A stretch of DNA of 64,000 nt. Origin: an uncultured Clostridium sp. (lineage in GTDB: Bacteria > Bacillota > Clostridia > Lachnospirales > Lachnospiraceae). This document shows positions 9,241 through 15,957 of this stretch, one piece after another. Numbering within the stretch: position 1 is the first letter of the stretch; every line of letters begins with the position of its first letter. Made by a program: the position numbers and the translations under genes. The stretch lies in NCBI GenBank assembly GCA_900538475.1, contig UPYT01000006.1, forward strand, positions 1-64,000, read 5' to 3'. The notes under the pieces are model-generated. The model ran no database searches, had not been told where the DNA came from, and saw nothing but the letters and a program-made list of their open reading frames with translations.

Positions 9241-10391
9241 TAGAGTTATATACAAGAAAAGAAGAATGTTGTGGATGTTCTGCATGTGCTAATATATGCC
9301 ATAAACATGCAATTCATATGGAACAAGATGAAAAAGGATATTTATATCCAGTTATCGCAAAAGAACTATGTGTAGAATGCGGATTATGTAAAAAGGTATG
9401 CCCCTTAAAAGAAAATAAAAGAGAAAATAGTTTTGAAAAAAAAGCATATGGTGTAAAAAATATAAATCGAGAGGAACGAATGAAGAGTAGTTCAGGTAGC
9501 GTATTTATTGAAGTTGCAAAATATGTTTTAGATAAGAATGGTGCGGTATATGGCGTCGAATTAACTCCAGATTTTCAAGTAAGGCATGAACGAGCAGACT
9601 TATTTACAGCTGTGAGGAAATTTCAAGGTTCTAAGTATGTTCAAAGTGATAAAAATGATGTTTTTCGGCGGATTCAAAATGATTTGAAAACAGGAAAACC
9701 AGTTTTATTTACAGGAACTCCGTGTGAGGTGGCAGGATTAAAGCAGTTTTTGAGAAGAGAATATGATAATTTATATACTTTGGATCTAATTTGTCATGGA
9801 GTTCCAAGCATGAAATTATTTCAGGCATGTTTGAAAGAAAAGGAAAAGATTTCAAAAGTAGAGGAAATAAGATTTCGTGATAAAGAGTATGGATGGAGAA
9901 ATCAAGAACTTTATATTAAATTAAAAAATGGAACTATTTATCACGCACCAATATGGGGAGATAATTTTTATCGACTATTTACTAGCAATTTTATATTAAG
10001 AGATTCTTGCTATACATGCAAATTTGCAAATATGGAAAGACAAGGAGATATTACAATTGGAGATTTTTGGAATATAAAAAATGTAAATAGTGGATTTGAG
10101 GATAAATTAGGAGTATCTTCTATTATTATTAATACGAAAAAGGGAGAAGATTTATTCGAGAGTTTAAAGAATAACTTTGAAGTAATAGAATGCTCCTTGA
10201 ATGATATTAATCAGCCCAATTTAAATCATCCTTCATCTCGTCCGGAACGATATGAGGAATTTCAAAAAGATTGTTTAGAAAAGGGATTTGATTATTGTCT
10301 GAAAAAGTATGGAACGATGAAATTATCTGAAAAAATTAGAAGAAAACTATCTCCCATAAAGCAAAAAATAAAACAATATTTAAAAAAATAG
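9237..10391 (+). CDS. F420 hydrogenase/dehydrogenase beta subunit-like Fe-S protein
   Basis: The 384-residue protein starts with GTG at 9237, overlapping the flippase stop. The N-terminus is a double 4Fe-4S ferredoxin domain: C11-x2-C14-x2-C17-x3-C21 and C45-x2-C48-x2-C51-x3-C55. It is followed by FrhB/FdhB-like domains with GTPCEVAGL, LICHGVPS and CYTCKFAN. Clostridia are not expected to make F420, so the cofactor is probably a flavin. Members of this family recur in surface-glycan loci together with pyruvyl transferases, but their reaction is not established to my knowledge. Here it probably reduces a sugar or lipid-linked intermediate; this is inference. Confidence 0.83.
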   Translation: MIELYTRKEECCGCSACANICHKHAIHMEQDEKGYLYPVIAKELCVECGLCKKVCPLKENKRENSFEKKAYGVKNINREERMKSSSGSVFIEVAKYVLDKNGAVYGVELTPDFQVRHERADLFTAVRKFQGSKYVQSDKNDVFRRIQNDLKTGKPVLFTGTPCEVAGLKQFLRREYDNLYTLDLICHGVPSMKLFQACLKEKEKISKVEEIRFRDKEYGWRNQELYIKLKNGTIYHAPIWGDNFYRLFTSNFILRDSCYTCKFANMERQGDITIGDFWNIKNVNSGFEDKLGVSSIIINTKKGEDLFESLKNNFEVIECSLNDINQPNLNHPSSRPERYEEFQKDCLEKGFDYCLKKYGTMKLSEKIRRKLSPIKQKIKQYLKK

Positions 10392-10407
10392 TGGGGACAA
10401 GAAGTAT

Positions 10408-10998
10408 ATGAATCATAGATATATTAAAGTATATGTAAATATGTGGCGAATACTTCCATTCTATATAATTTGTAAACATTGCAAGCACAAGGATAAAGTT
10501 GGTTTAGATATTGCAATGTGGAAAAGGAAAAACAAAGAATTAAATGAGTATTCGGAATTATTTCAATTTGGATATTTTGCGATGAATATGATTGAATTTA
10601 GAAATGTTATGTTAAATAGATTGCATCGCAATAAGATTGGTTATGTAATTTCAAGAATGCTGTTCAAACCACTGGAAAGTTTGTATATTAATATGCCGCC
10701 CGAAAAAATCGGGGGGGGATTATATTTTCAACATGGATTTTCAACAATTGTAGCAGCAAAAGAAATTGGAAACAATTGCTCTATTAATCAGCAAGTTACT
10801 ATCGGTTATAATGGGAAAGATGCACCAGTGATTGGAAATGATGTAACCATTACAGTAGGTTCAATAGTGATTGGAAATGTAGTTATAAATGATGGAGCAT
10901 TTATAGGTGCGGGATCTGTTGTAAAGCATGATGTAGAAGCTGGAGATATTGTTGCTGGAGTACCAGCAACCTCAATCAAGAAAAAAGTTCAGAGATAA
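10408..10998 (+). CDS. Left-handed beta-helix (serine acetyltransferase-like) acyltransferase
   Basis: This 196-residue protein has an N-terminal helical half and a C-terminal hexapeptide-repeat half. The repeats run from about residue 95: IGNNCSINQQVTIGYN, then IGNDVTITVGSIVIGNVVINDGAFIGAGSVV, ending in the AGVPA turn typical of CysE-like and capsule O-acetyltransferases. The helical front half with YFAMNMIEFRN and the FQHGFSTIV segment resembles capsule-locus serine acetyltransferase homologues. It most likely O-acetylates a sugar of the polymer using acetyl-CoA. Its 3' end lies close to the VanZ gene. Confidence 0.83.
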   Translation: MNHRYIKVYVNMWRILPFYIICKHCKHKDKVGLDIAMWKRKNKELNEYSELFQFGYFAMNMIEFRNVMLNRLHRNKIGYVISRMLFKPLESLYINMPPEKIGGGLYFQHGFSTIVAAKEIGNNCSINQQVTIGYNGKDAPVIGNDVTITVGSIVIGNVVINDGAFIGAGSVVKHDVEAGDIVAGVPATSIKKKVQR

Positions 10999-11035
10999 TA
11001 TAATTAAACTAAAATTTATAATTTATTGGATAAAA

Positions 11036-11668
11036 ATGTTTCAACAAATTGTGGAAAAAATTATTAGAAATGTACTTACGGCTTTATATCAGCCATTTTG
11101 GGGAGCTATTTTAATGGCTTTTATGTCTATGTTTTTGTACCTTTATAGTAAAGAACATGGATGGAAAGGAATAAATCTTTTTATTCAGCCTATTAATTCC
11201 TGGGTCAATGAATTTTTAAATTCATCAGATTTTCGCCGGGTATTTCTATTAGCATTTTATGCAGCTATGATTTTATTTAGAACTTTAATCAATCGCCAGA
11301 TTTGGTTTGATCCTTTAGGAAAAATCATGGAAGGATGGGGTTTATATGATGGAGATGGAAAATTAACCACCGAAGCAATCGAGAATTTCATGCTGTTTGT
11401 GCCCTTTACCATATTGTTATTATGGGCATTTGAAAAAAATATTTTTGACGAAGGATTTACCTTAAAGAAAGTTCTGTGGAGATCTGTGAAAGTGGTTAGT
11501 TCTATATCATTGACCATAGAATTTCTTCAGGTACTGTTTCATATAGGTACGTTTCAGATATCCGATCTTACTTATAATACATTAGGAGGATGTCTGGGTG
11601 GGCTGATTTATTGGATTTGCATAAAAATTAAGGGTAAAGGAAAAAGCCAATGTAAAAGGAAGGGGTAG
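11036..11668 (+). CDS. VanZ-family membrane protein
   Basis: I take the ATG at 11036 as start, giving 210 residues. An upstream in-frame ATG at 10949 would lie deep inside the acyltransferase gene. Neither has a strong ribosome site, so the start is uncertain. Four to five hydrophobic segments are visible, and the VanZ-type stretch FVPFTILLLWAF followed later by SLTIEFLQVL and DLTYNTLGG is present. VanZ-like proteins are polytopic membrane proteins found near cell-wall and surface-glycan genes; their biochemical role is poorly defined. It is followed three bases later by the nucleotidyltransferase gene, so it is in the operon. Confidence 0.75.
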   Translation: MFQQIVEKIIRNVLTALYQPFWGAILMAFMSMFLYLYSKEHGWKGINLFIQPINSWVNEFLNSSDFRRVFLLAFYAAMILFRTLINRQIWFDPLGKIMEGWGLYDGDGKLTTEAIENFMLFVPFTILLLWAFEKNIFDEGFTLKKVLWRSVKVVSSISLTIEFLQVLFHIGTFQISDLTYNTLGGCLGGLIYWICIKIKGKGKSQCKRKG

Positions 11669-11671
11669 ATT

Positions 11672-12574
11672 ATGAAAACAACATTATTAATTATGGCAGC
11701 AGGAATTGGTTCTCGTTTTGGAGGCGGAATCAAGCAGTTAGAACCAGTGGACAGCAACGGCCACATTATCATGGATTATTCCATTCATGATGCAATGGAA
11801 GCAGGCTTTAATCATGTAGTATTTATTATCCGCAAAGATATTGAAAATGAATTCAAGGAAGTAATTGGGGATCGAATAGAAACCATATGCAAAAACTATG
11901 GTGTGACTGTAGACTATGCATTCCAGGATATTCATGATATTCCGGGAGAACTTCCGCAAGGACGGATAAAACCGTGGGGAACCGGTCAGGCAGTTCTGGC
12001 AGCAAAGAAGGTTTTAAAAACTCCCTTTGTTGTTATTAATGCGGATGATTATTACGGAAAAGAAGGCTTTAAGGCTGTTCATGAATATCTGGTAAACGGC
12101 GGCCAGTCCTGTATGGCAGGATTTGTTCTGAAAAACACCTTATCAGATAATGGTGGAGTAACCCGCGGTATTTGCAAAATGGATGGAGAAAATAATCTGA
12201 CGGAAGTAGTAGAGACAAAGAATATTGTGAAAACAGTTTCTGGCGCGGAAGCGAATGGAATTAGAATTGATATAGATTCTTTGGTCTCTATGAATATGTG
12301 GGGACTGACACCTGATTTTTTAGAAACATTAGAGATGGGATTTCAGGAATTCTTTGAGAAGGAAGTTCCAGAAAATCCGTTAAAATGTGAATATTTGATT
12401 CCATCTTTTATTGGAGAATTATTGGAACAGGGAAAAATTGCTGTAAAGGTACTGCGTACCAATGATACCTGGTATGGGATGACTTACAAGGAAGATGTAG
12501 TAGCTGTAAAAGAAAGCTTTAAAGAAATGTTAAATAAGGGGCTTTATCAGGCTGATTTGTTTTCCGACTTATAA
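11672..12574 (+). CDS. NTP-transferase-type sugar nucleotidyltransferase
   Basis: The 300-residue protein has the nucleotidyltransferase fold: LIMAAGIGSRFGGGIKQ at residues 6-22 binds the nucleotide triphosphate, and NADDYYG (123-129) is the metal-binding turn. GTGQAV near residue 103 is a base-contact loop. It should activate a sugar 1-phosphate (or similar phosphate) to a nucleotide-diphosphate form. The next gene encodes a protein with a NahK-like sugar kinase domain, so the two could make a nucleotide sugar from a free sugar in two steps. A GGAAGGGG ribosome site precedes it. Base composition is between the AT-rich island and the genes downstream. Confidence 0.82.
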   Translation: MKTTLLIMAAGIGSRFGGGIKQLEPVDSNGHIIMDYSIHDAMEAGFNHVVFIIRKDIENEFKEVIGDRIETICKNYGVTVDYAFQDIHDIPGELPQGRIKPWGTGQAVLAAKKVLKTPFVVINADDYYGKEGFKAVHEYLVNGGQSCMAGFVLKNTLSDNGGVTRGICKMDGENNLTEVVETKNIVKTVSGAEANGIRIDIDSLVSMNMWGLTPDFLETLEMGFQEFFEKEVPENPLKCEYLIPSFIGELLEQGKIAVKVLRTNDTWYGMTYKEDVVAVKESFKEMLNKGLYQADLFSDL

Positions 12575-12752
12575 TAAAAAGCAAAAGATAGTATGTAAAA
12601 AAAGAAAAAATGAATTTTTAGATTAGATAGAATAAAACCATTTTTTAAAGCATGCATTCATAGTCAAGCATATGATAAACAAAATGTATTGAAAAAATAT
12701 TCTAAAAGTAAAAATCTATAGACATTACGATTATGGCAGTTTTTTGTAGCCC

Positions 12753-12830
12753 ATGATTTTGGAGATTTTAGCTGATTTGGGGTTTCGACTGGAAGAGGAC
12801 GAGCAGGATCTGAAACTGGTGGTAAAATAG
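12753..12830 (+). pseudogene. 25-codon open frame at the island edge, possible gene remnant
   Basis: A short frame starts at ATG 12753 and stops at TAG 12828-12830, encoding an acidic peptide (MILEILADLGF, then RLEEDEQDLK). It has no ribosome site of note. The 170 bases before it are very AT-rich and hold no recognisable gene. At this frame the composition switches to the higher GC of the downstream genes. It looks like the tail of a gene whose front was lost when the upstream island was exchanged. It may equally be chance. I do not recognise the peptide. Confidence 0.3.
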
Positions 12831-12858
12831 TAAAAATATGAGAGAAATGGAGCTACTT

Positions 12859-14481
12859 ATGAAACGCTTGCTAATTTTAGGCGCCGGAGGCTTTGGCCAG
12901 ATGGCAAAGGAGACAGCCTTAGAGCTGGGCTATGAACAGGTGGTATTTCTGGATGATGTGGCAGTTGGGGAGGATGTCATTGGTCGATGCTGTGATTATA
13001 TCCTTCGCCATGAGGAATACCCGGTGGCTGTAGCTGCCTTTGGAAATAATAAAACAAGATTATACTGGACAGACAAGCTTTTAGCAGCAGGATATCAGGT
13101 GCCTACCCTGGTGCATCCGTCTGCAGTGGTAAGTCCCAGCGCTGTTTTAGAGTCTGGCTGCTTTGTCATGCAGAGGGCAGTGGTTAATACCCATACGAGA
13201 TTAGAGCGGGCGGCCCTGATTAACAGCGGAGCTGTGGTGGATCATGATTCTGTGGTATGCGCCGGGGCTCATGTGGGACTGGGAAGTATTGTGAAGGCAA
13301 ACTGTACCATTGAATCTGGCAGAAAGGTGGAGGCCGGTGAGGTGATTTTCTCCACCAGACGGAAGATTGAGGGGGCAGACAGCCGTAGTCTGGAGGATGC
13401 AGTCTATGCCTTTGGCTTTGGCCCCAGCTGCAGCTATGTAAAGCCCTTTGGTGAGGGTCATATCAATGAAACCTATGCCGTTTATATGCCCGGATCAGAG
13501 GGAGTGGATGTGCCCCGCTATGTGCTGCAGCGGGTAAATATTCATGTGTTTAAGAATCCGGCTCAGGTGATGGAAAATATTTTCTCTGTCACAGAATATC
13601 TCCGGGAAGTGATTCGAAAAGAAGGAGGGGATCTGGATCGGGAAACCCTGTCTTACATTAAGACAAAAAGCGGAGATACCTATTTTGAGGATGCCGACGG
13701 TCAGCCCTGGCGCTGTCTTCATTATGTGCCAAATTCCATCTGCCATCAGATAGTGGAGGAGCCCCAGCAGTTTTATCAGTCTGCAAGAAGCTTTGGTCAT
13801 TTCTTAAAGCAGCTGGGAGATTATCCGGCGGAGCATCTGTATGAGACTATTCCCCGGTTCCATGATACGGTGAAGCGGTTTCAGGATTTTGCTGAGGCGG
13901 TGCGAAAGGATGTGAAGAACCGGGCCAGCCAGTGTCGGGAGGAGATTGATTTTGCTCTGGCAAGAGAGGCGGACTGTGGTGTTTTGATGAACCAGCTGCA
14001 GGAGGGGATTCTGCCTCTTCGGGTTACTCACAATGATACGAAATTAAACAATATTTTGTTTGATGCAGATACGGATCAGGGGCTGTGCATCATTGATCTT
14101 GATACCATTATGCCGGGGCTGGCGGCCAATGATTTTGGCGATTCCATTCGTTTTGGCGCGTCTACGGCAGAGGAGGACGAGCCGGATCTCAATAAGGTTC
14201 ATTTTGACCTTCATCTGTATGAGCTTTATGTAAAGGGCTATCTGGAAATGGCAAGGGATGTGCTGACTCCGGCGGAAATTGACAGTCTGCCCTGGGGGGC
14301 AAGACTGATGACACTGGAGTGCAGAATGCGTTTCCTGGCAGATTATCTTCAGGGAGATGTATATTTTAAGACGGCTTATCCGGAGCACAATCTGGTGCGG
14401 GCCAGAACCCAGTTCCGTTTGGTGAAGGAGATGGAAGAGCAGTTTGAACGGATGTATGAGATTTTGAGGAAATACAGCTGA
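12859..14481 (+). CDS. Fusion: PglD-like acyltransferase domain + NahK-like sugar kinase domain
   Basis: The start at 12859 has GGAG six bases ahead; an ATG at 12838 does not. The 540-residue protein joins two domains. Residues 1-165 are a PglD/NeuD-type unit: a Rossmann-like RLLILGAGGFGQ and then left-handed beta-helix repeats (HPSAVVSPSAVLESGC, INSGAVVDHDS). Residues 185-540 are an aminoglycoside-phosphotransferase-fold kinase like N-acetylhexosamine 1-kinase, with GEGHINETY, HND (391-393) with TKLNNILFD as catalytic loop, and IIDLDT (411-416) for metal. It probably phosphorylates an N-acetylhexosamine at C1; the acyltransferase half may modify an amino sugar. The nucleotidyltransferase just upstream is the likely partner. 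Confidence 0.8.
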   Translation: MKRLLILGAGGFGQMAKETALELGYEQVVFLDDVAVGEDVIGRCCDYILRHEEYPVAVAAFGNNKTRLYWTDKLLAAGYQVPTLVHPSAVVSPSAVLESGCFVMQRAVVNTHTRLERAALINSGAVVDHDSVVCAGAHVGLGSIVKANCTIESGRKVEAGEVIFSTRRKIEGADSRSLEDAVYAFGFGPSCSYVKPFGEGHINETYAVYMPGSEGVDVPRYVLQRVNIHVFKNPAQVMENIFSVTEYLREVIRKEGGDLDRETLSYIKTKSGDTYFEDADGQPWRCLHYVPNSICHQIVEEPQQFYQSARSFGHFLKQLGDYPAEHLYETIPRFHDTVKRFQDFAEAVRKDVKNRASQCREEIDFALAREADCGVLMNQLQEGILPLRVTHNDTKLNNILFDADTDQGLCIIDLDTIMPGLAANDFGDSIRFGASTAEEDEPDLNKVHFDLHLYELYVKGYLEMARDVLTPAEIDSLPWGARLMTLECRMRFLADYLQGDVYFKTAYPEHNLVRARTQFRLVKEMEEQFERMYEILRKYS

Positions 14482-14520
14482 CAGACGGGAAGTCTGACAA
14501 AGAAAAGCAGAAAGAAGACA

Positions 14521-14562
14521 AGGGTGAAAGGCTGGAAGTTTTAAGCTTTTCACCCTTTTTTT
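14521..14562 (+). terminator. Rho-independent terminator after the polysaccharide operon
   Basis: AGGGTGAAA pairs with TTTCACCCT around a short inner stem (GGCT/AGCT-like), followed by seven T residues. It lies 40 bp after the stop of the fusion kinase gene and closes the operon. Confidence 0.8.
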
Positions 14563-14769
14563 ATAAAATTTAATATTCTTTTTCTTGTCCTTCCAATGGC
14601 TTTGTGTTAGACTTTTTGTAAGCATACCATAGTTCTATTTTTCTCAGGGCATTTGCCTATCGGTTCTTTCTTAGAATCAGTGAAACGGTCTATGCTTGAA
14701 TTCCATTATTTAACAAAAGCAGAAGATCGGAAAAAGACCTTCTGCCATTATGTGACGGGAGGGATTTGG

Positions 14770-15795
14770 ATGAAACAGGATCTTTTGGCCAAACGCTATT
14801 ATTCAGATAACAGGCGTTTTGCAGATTTGATCAATGGCATTGTTTGTAACGGCATTCCGATTGTGAAGCAGGAGGATTTGTCGGAGATGGACACGGAAAA
14901 CGGCCAGGGAAAACGTCGGGATCTGGTGCGGAAGGCAGTATTCGGTGTGAATTTTGCTGTCATGGGACTGGAAAATCAGGAAAAGCTTGATTACAGACTT
15001 CCGCTTCGTGTTCTGGGATATGAAGTCGGAGCGTATGAACATCAGGCAGCGGAAATTTACAGAGAGATTCGGCGAAGCGGAAGGAATTTCGATACAGAGC
15101 TGAGTTCCGGAGAATATTTGTACGGCTTTCGCAAGAGTGACCGCCTTCACCCTGTGATTACGATTATCTTGTATTATGGGGAAGAGGAGTGGAACGGATC
15201 CAGAGATTTGTATGGGATTCTTGATTTTCAGGATATTCCGGAGCAGATTCGCCAGTATGTGCAGAATTATCGGATTCATGTGATTGATGTGCGGAGGATG
15301 GAACGAACCGATTTGTTTCAGACCGATTTGCGTCAGGTATTTGATTTGATTCGCTTTTCCGGGAATCGGGAAAGGCTGAGAGATTTGATTGAACAGGAGC
15401 CGGCCTACGGGAAGCTGGAGGAGGATGCCTTTGATTTTGCATCGTCCTATGTAGGGCTCAGGGAGCTGTCAAAGTGGAAAGAGGCTGTAAGGGAAGGAGA
15501 GAGATTCAATATGAAAACAGGATTTCAGATGTATGAGGATGAATTTTTGGAGCGAGGAAGAGCCGAAGGCAAAGAGATTGGAAGGGTTGAAGGCAAAGAG
15601 ATTGGAAGAGCCGAAGGCAAAGAAATTGGAAGGGCTGAAGGCAAAGAGCTTGGAAGGGTTGAGGCAACCCGCTCAGTAATACAATCTGCTTTGGCATTGA
15701 ATCTTCCAGTAGAGCAGATTGCCCAAATTTGCAGCTGCGGAGTGGATCGAGTGAAGCAGATTCAGAAAACAATGGAGAAAGAGTTTGGAGAATGA
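14770..15795 (+). CDS. Rpn/PD-(D/E)XK-type nuclease-transposase-like protein
   Basis: I take the ATG at 14770, with a GGGAGGG site in front, giving 341 residues; an upstream in-frame start at 14653 lacks one. The protein resembles the Rpn family (recombination-promoting nuclease, formerly putative transposase). Visible marks are RRFADLINGIV at the start, KRRDLVRK, DYRLPLRVLGYE and the HPVITIILYYGEEEWNG core. The C-terminal third has an Arg/Gly/Glu linker, GRAEGKEI, repeated four times plus a part, coded by a 24-bp tandem repeat. The family is linked to RecA-independent recombination. No terminal inverted repeats flank the gene, so it is not a classical insertion sequence. Confidence 0.75.
   Translation: MKQDLLAKRYYSDNRRFADLINGIVCNGIPIVKQEDLSEMDTENGQGKRRDLVRKAVFGVNFAVMGLENQEKLDYRLPLRVLGYEVGAYEHQAAEIYREIRRSGRNFDTELSSGEYLYGFRKSDRLHPVITIILYYGEEEWNGSRDLYGILDFQDIPEQIRQYVQNYRIHVIDVRRMERTDLFQTDLRQVFDLIRFSGNRERLRDLIEQEPAYGKLEEDAFDFASSYVGLRELSKWKEAVREGERFNMKTGFQMYEDEFLERGRAEGKEIGRVEGKEIGRAEGKEIGRAEGKELGRVEATRSVIQSALALNLPVEQIAQICSCGVDRVKQIQKTMEKEFGE
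15556..15665 (+). repeat. 24-bp in-frame tandem repeat inside the Rpn-like gene
   Basis: Four full 24-bp units (starting at 15556, 15580, 15604 and 15628) and a partial fifth encode the octapeptide GR(A/V)EGKE(I/L). Units differ by a few mainly silent changes. The multiple of three keeps the frame if units are gained or lost, so the linker length is likely to vary between strains. Confidence 0.9.
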
Positions 15796-15823
15796 TGGCA
15801 GGTATGAAAACTCAGAGATAGGA

Positions 15824-15844
15824 AAGAGGAGCGAGCTTCTTTTA
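15824..15844 (+). repeat. Possible tail fragment of the dispersed structured repeat
   Basis: The bases GAGCGAGCTTCTTTTA just after the Rpn-like gene match the 3' end (GAGAGAGCTTCTTTTTTA) of repeat copy 1. No 5' portion is present. The match is short and could be chance or a terminator remnant. Confidence 0.3.
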
Positions 15845-15865
15845 CGAAAATCCGATTTTTTTTAT

Positions 15866-15939
15866 TTGCAGAAATTCAGGAATTGTGTTTTAATAATGAG
15901 GTAGTTTGTGTGTATGGGGGAGCGGCTTACACTACAAAT
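15866..15939 (+). promoter_or_regulatory. Probable glmS promoter and leader hairpin; no glmS ribozyme seen
   Basis: TTGCAG (15866-15871) and a TTAATA/TAATAA box near 15890-15896 give an 18-19 bp spacing, so the promoter is only fair. The start of the transcript would form a hairpin of TTTGT.GTGTA (15905-15914) with TACACTACAAA (15928-15938), with one bulged T. The leader is only about 55 nt and lacks the conserved core of the glmS ribozyme, which is common upstream of glmS in Firmicutes. Confidence 0.45.
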
Positions 15940-15957
15940 TAATAAGGAGATTACAGT

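Noticed and set aside
14044..14625. Long minus-strand open frame opposite the fusion kinase gene
   Set aside because: It is a mirror of the codon bias of the real gene, with no ribosome site or recognisable domain. The same holds for the other long antisense frames in gltB, glmS, nadE and argF.
14653..14769. Longer N-terminus for the Rpn-like protein
   Set aside because: No ribosome site at 14653, whereas GGGAGGG stands before ATG 14770, where similarity to the family begins.
15556..15665. CRISPR-like array
   Set aside because: Repeats are directly tandem without spacers and lie in frame within a coding region.
15796..15957. glmS ribozyme
   Set aside because: The region is too short and lacks the conserved core sequences.
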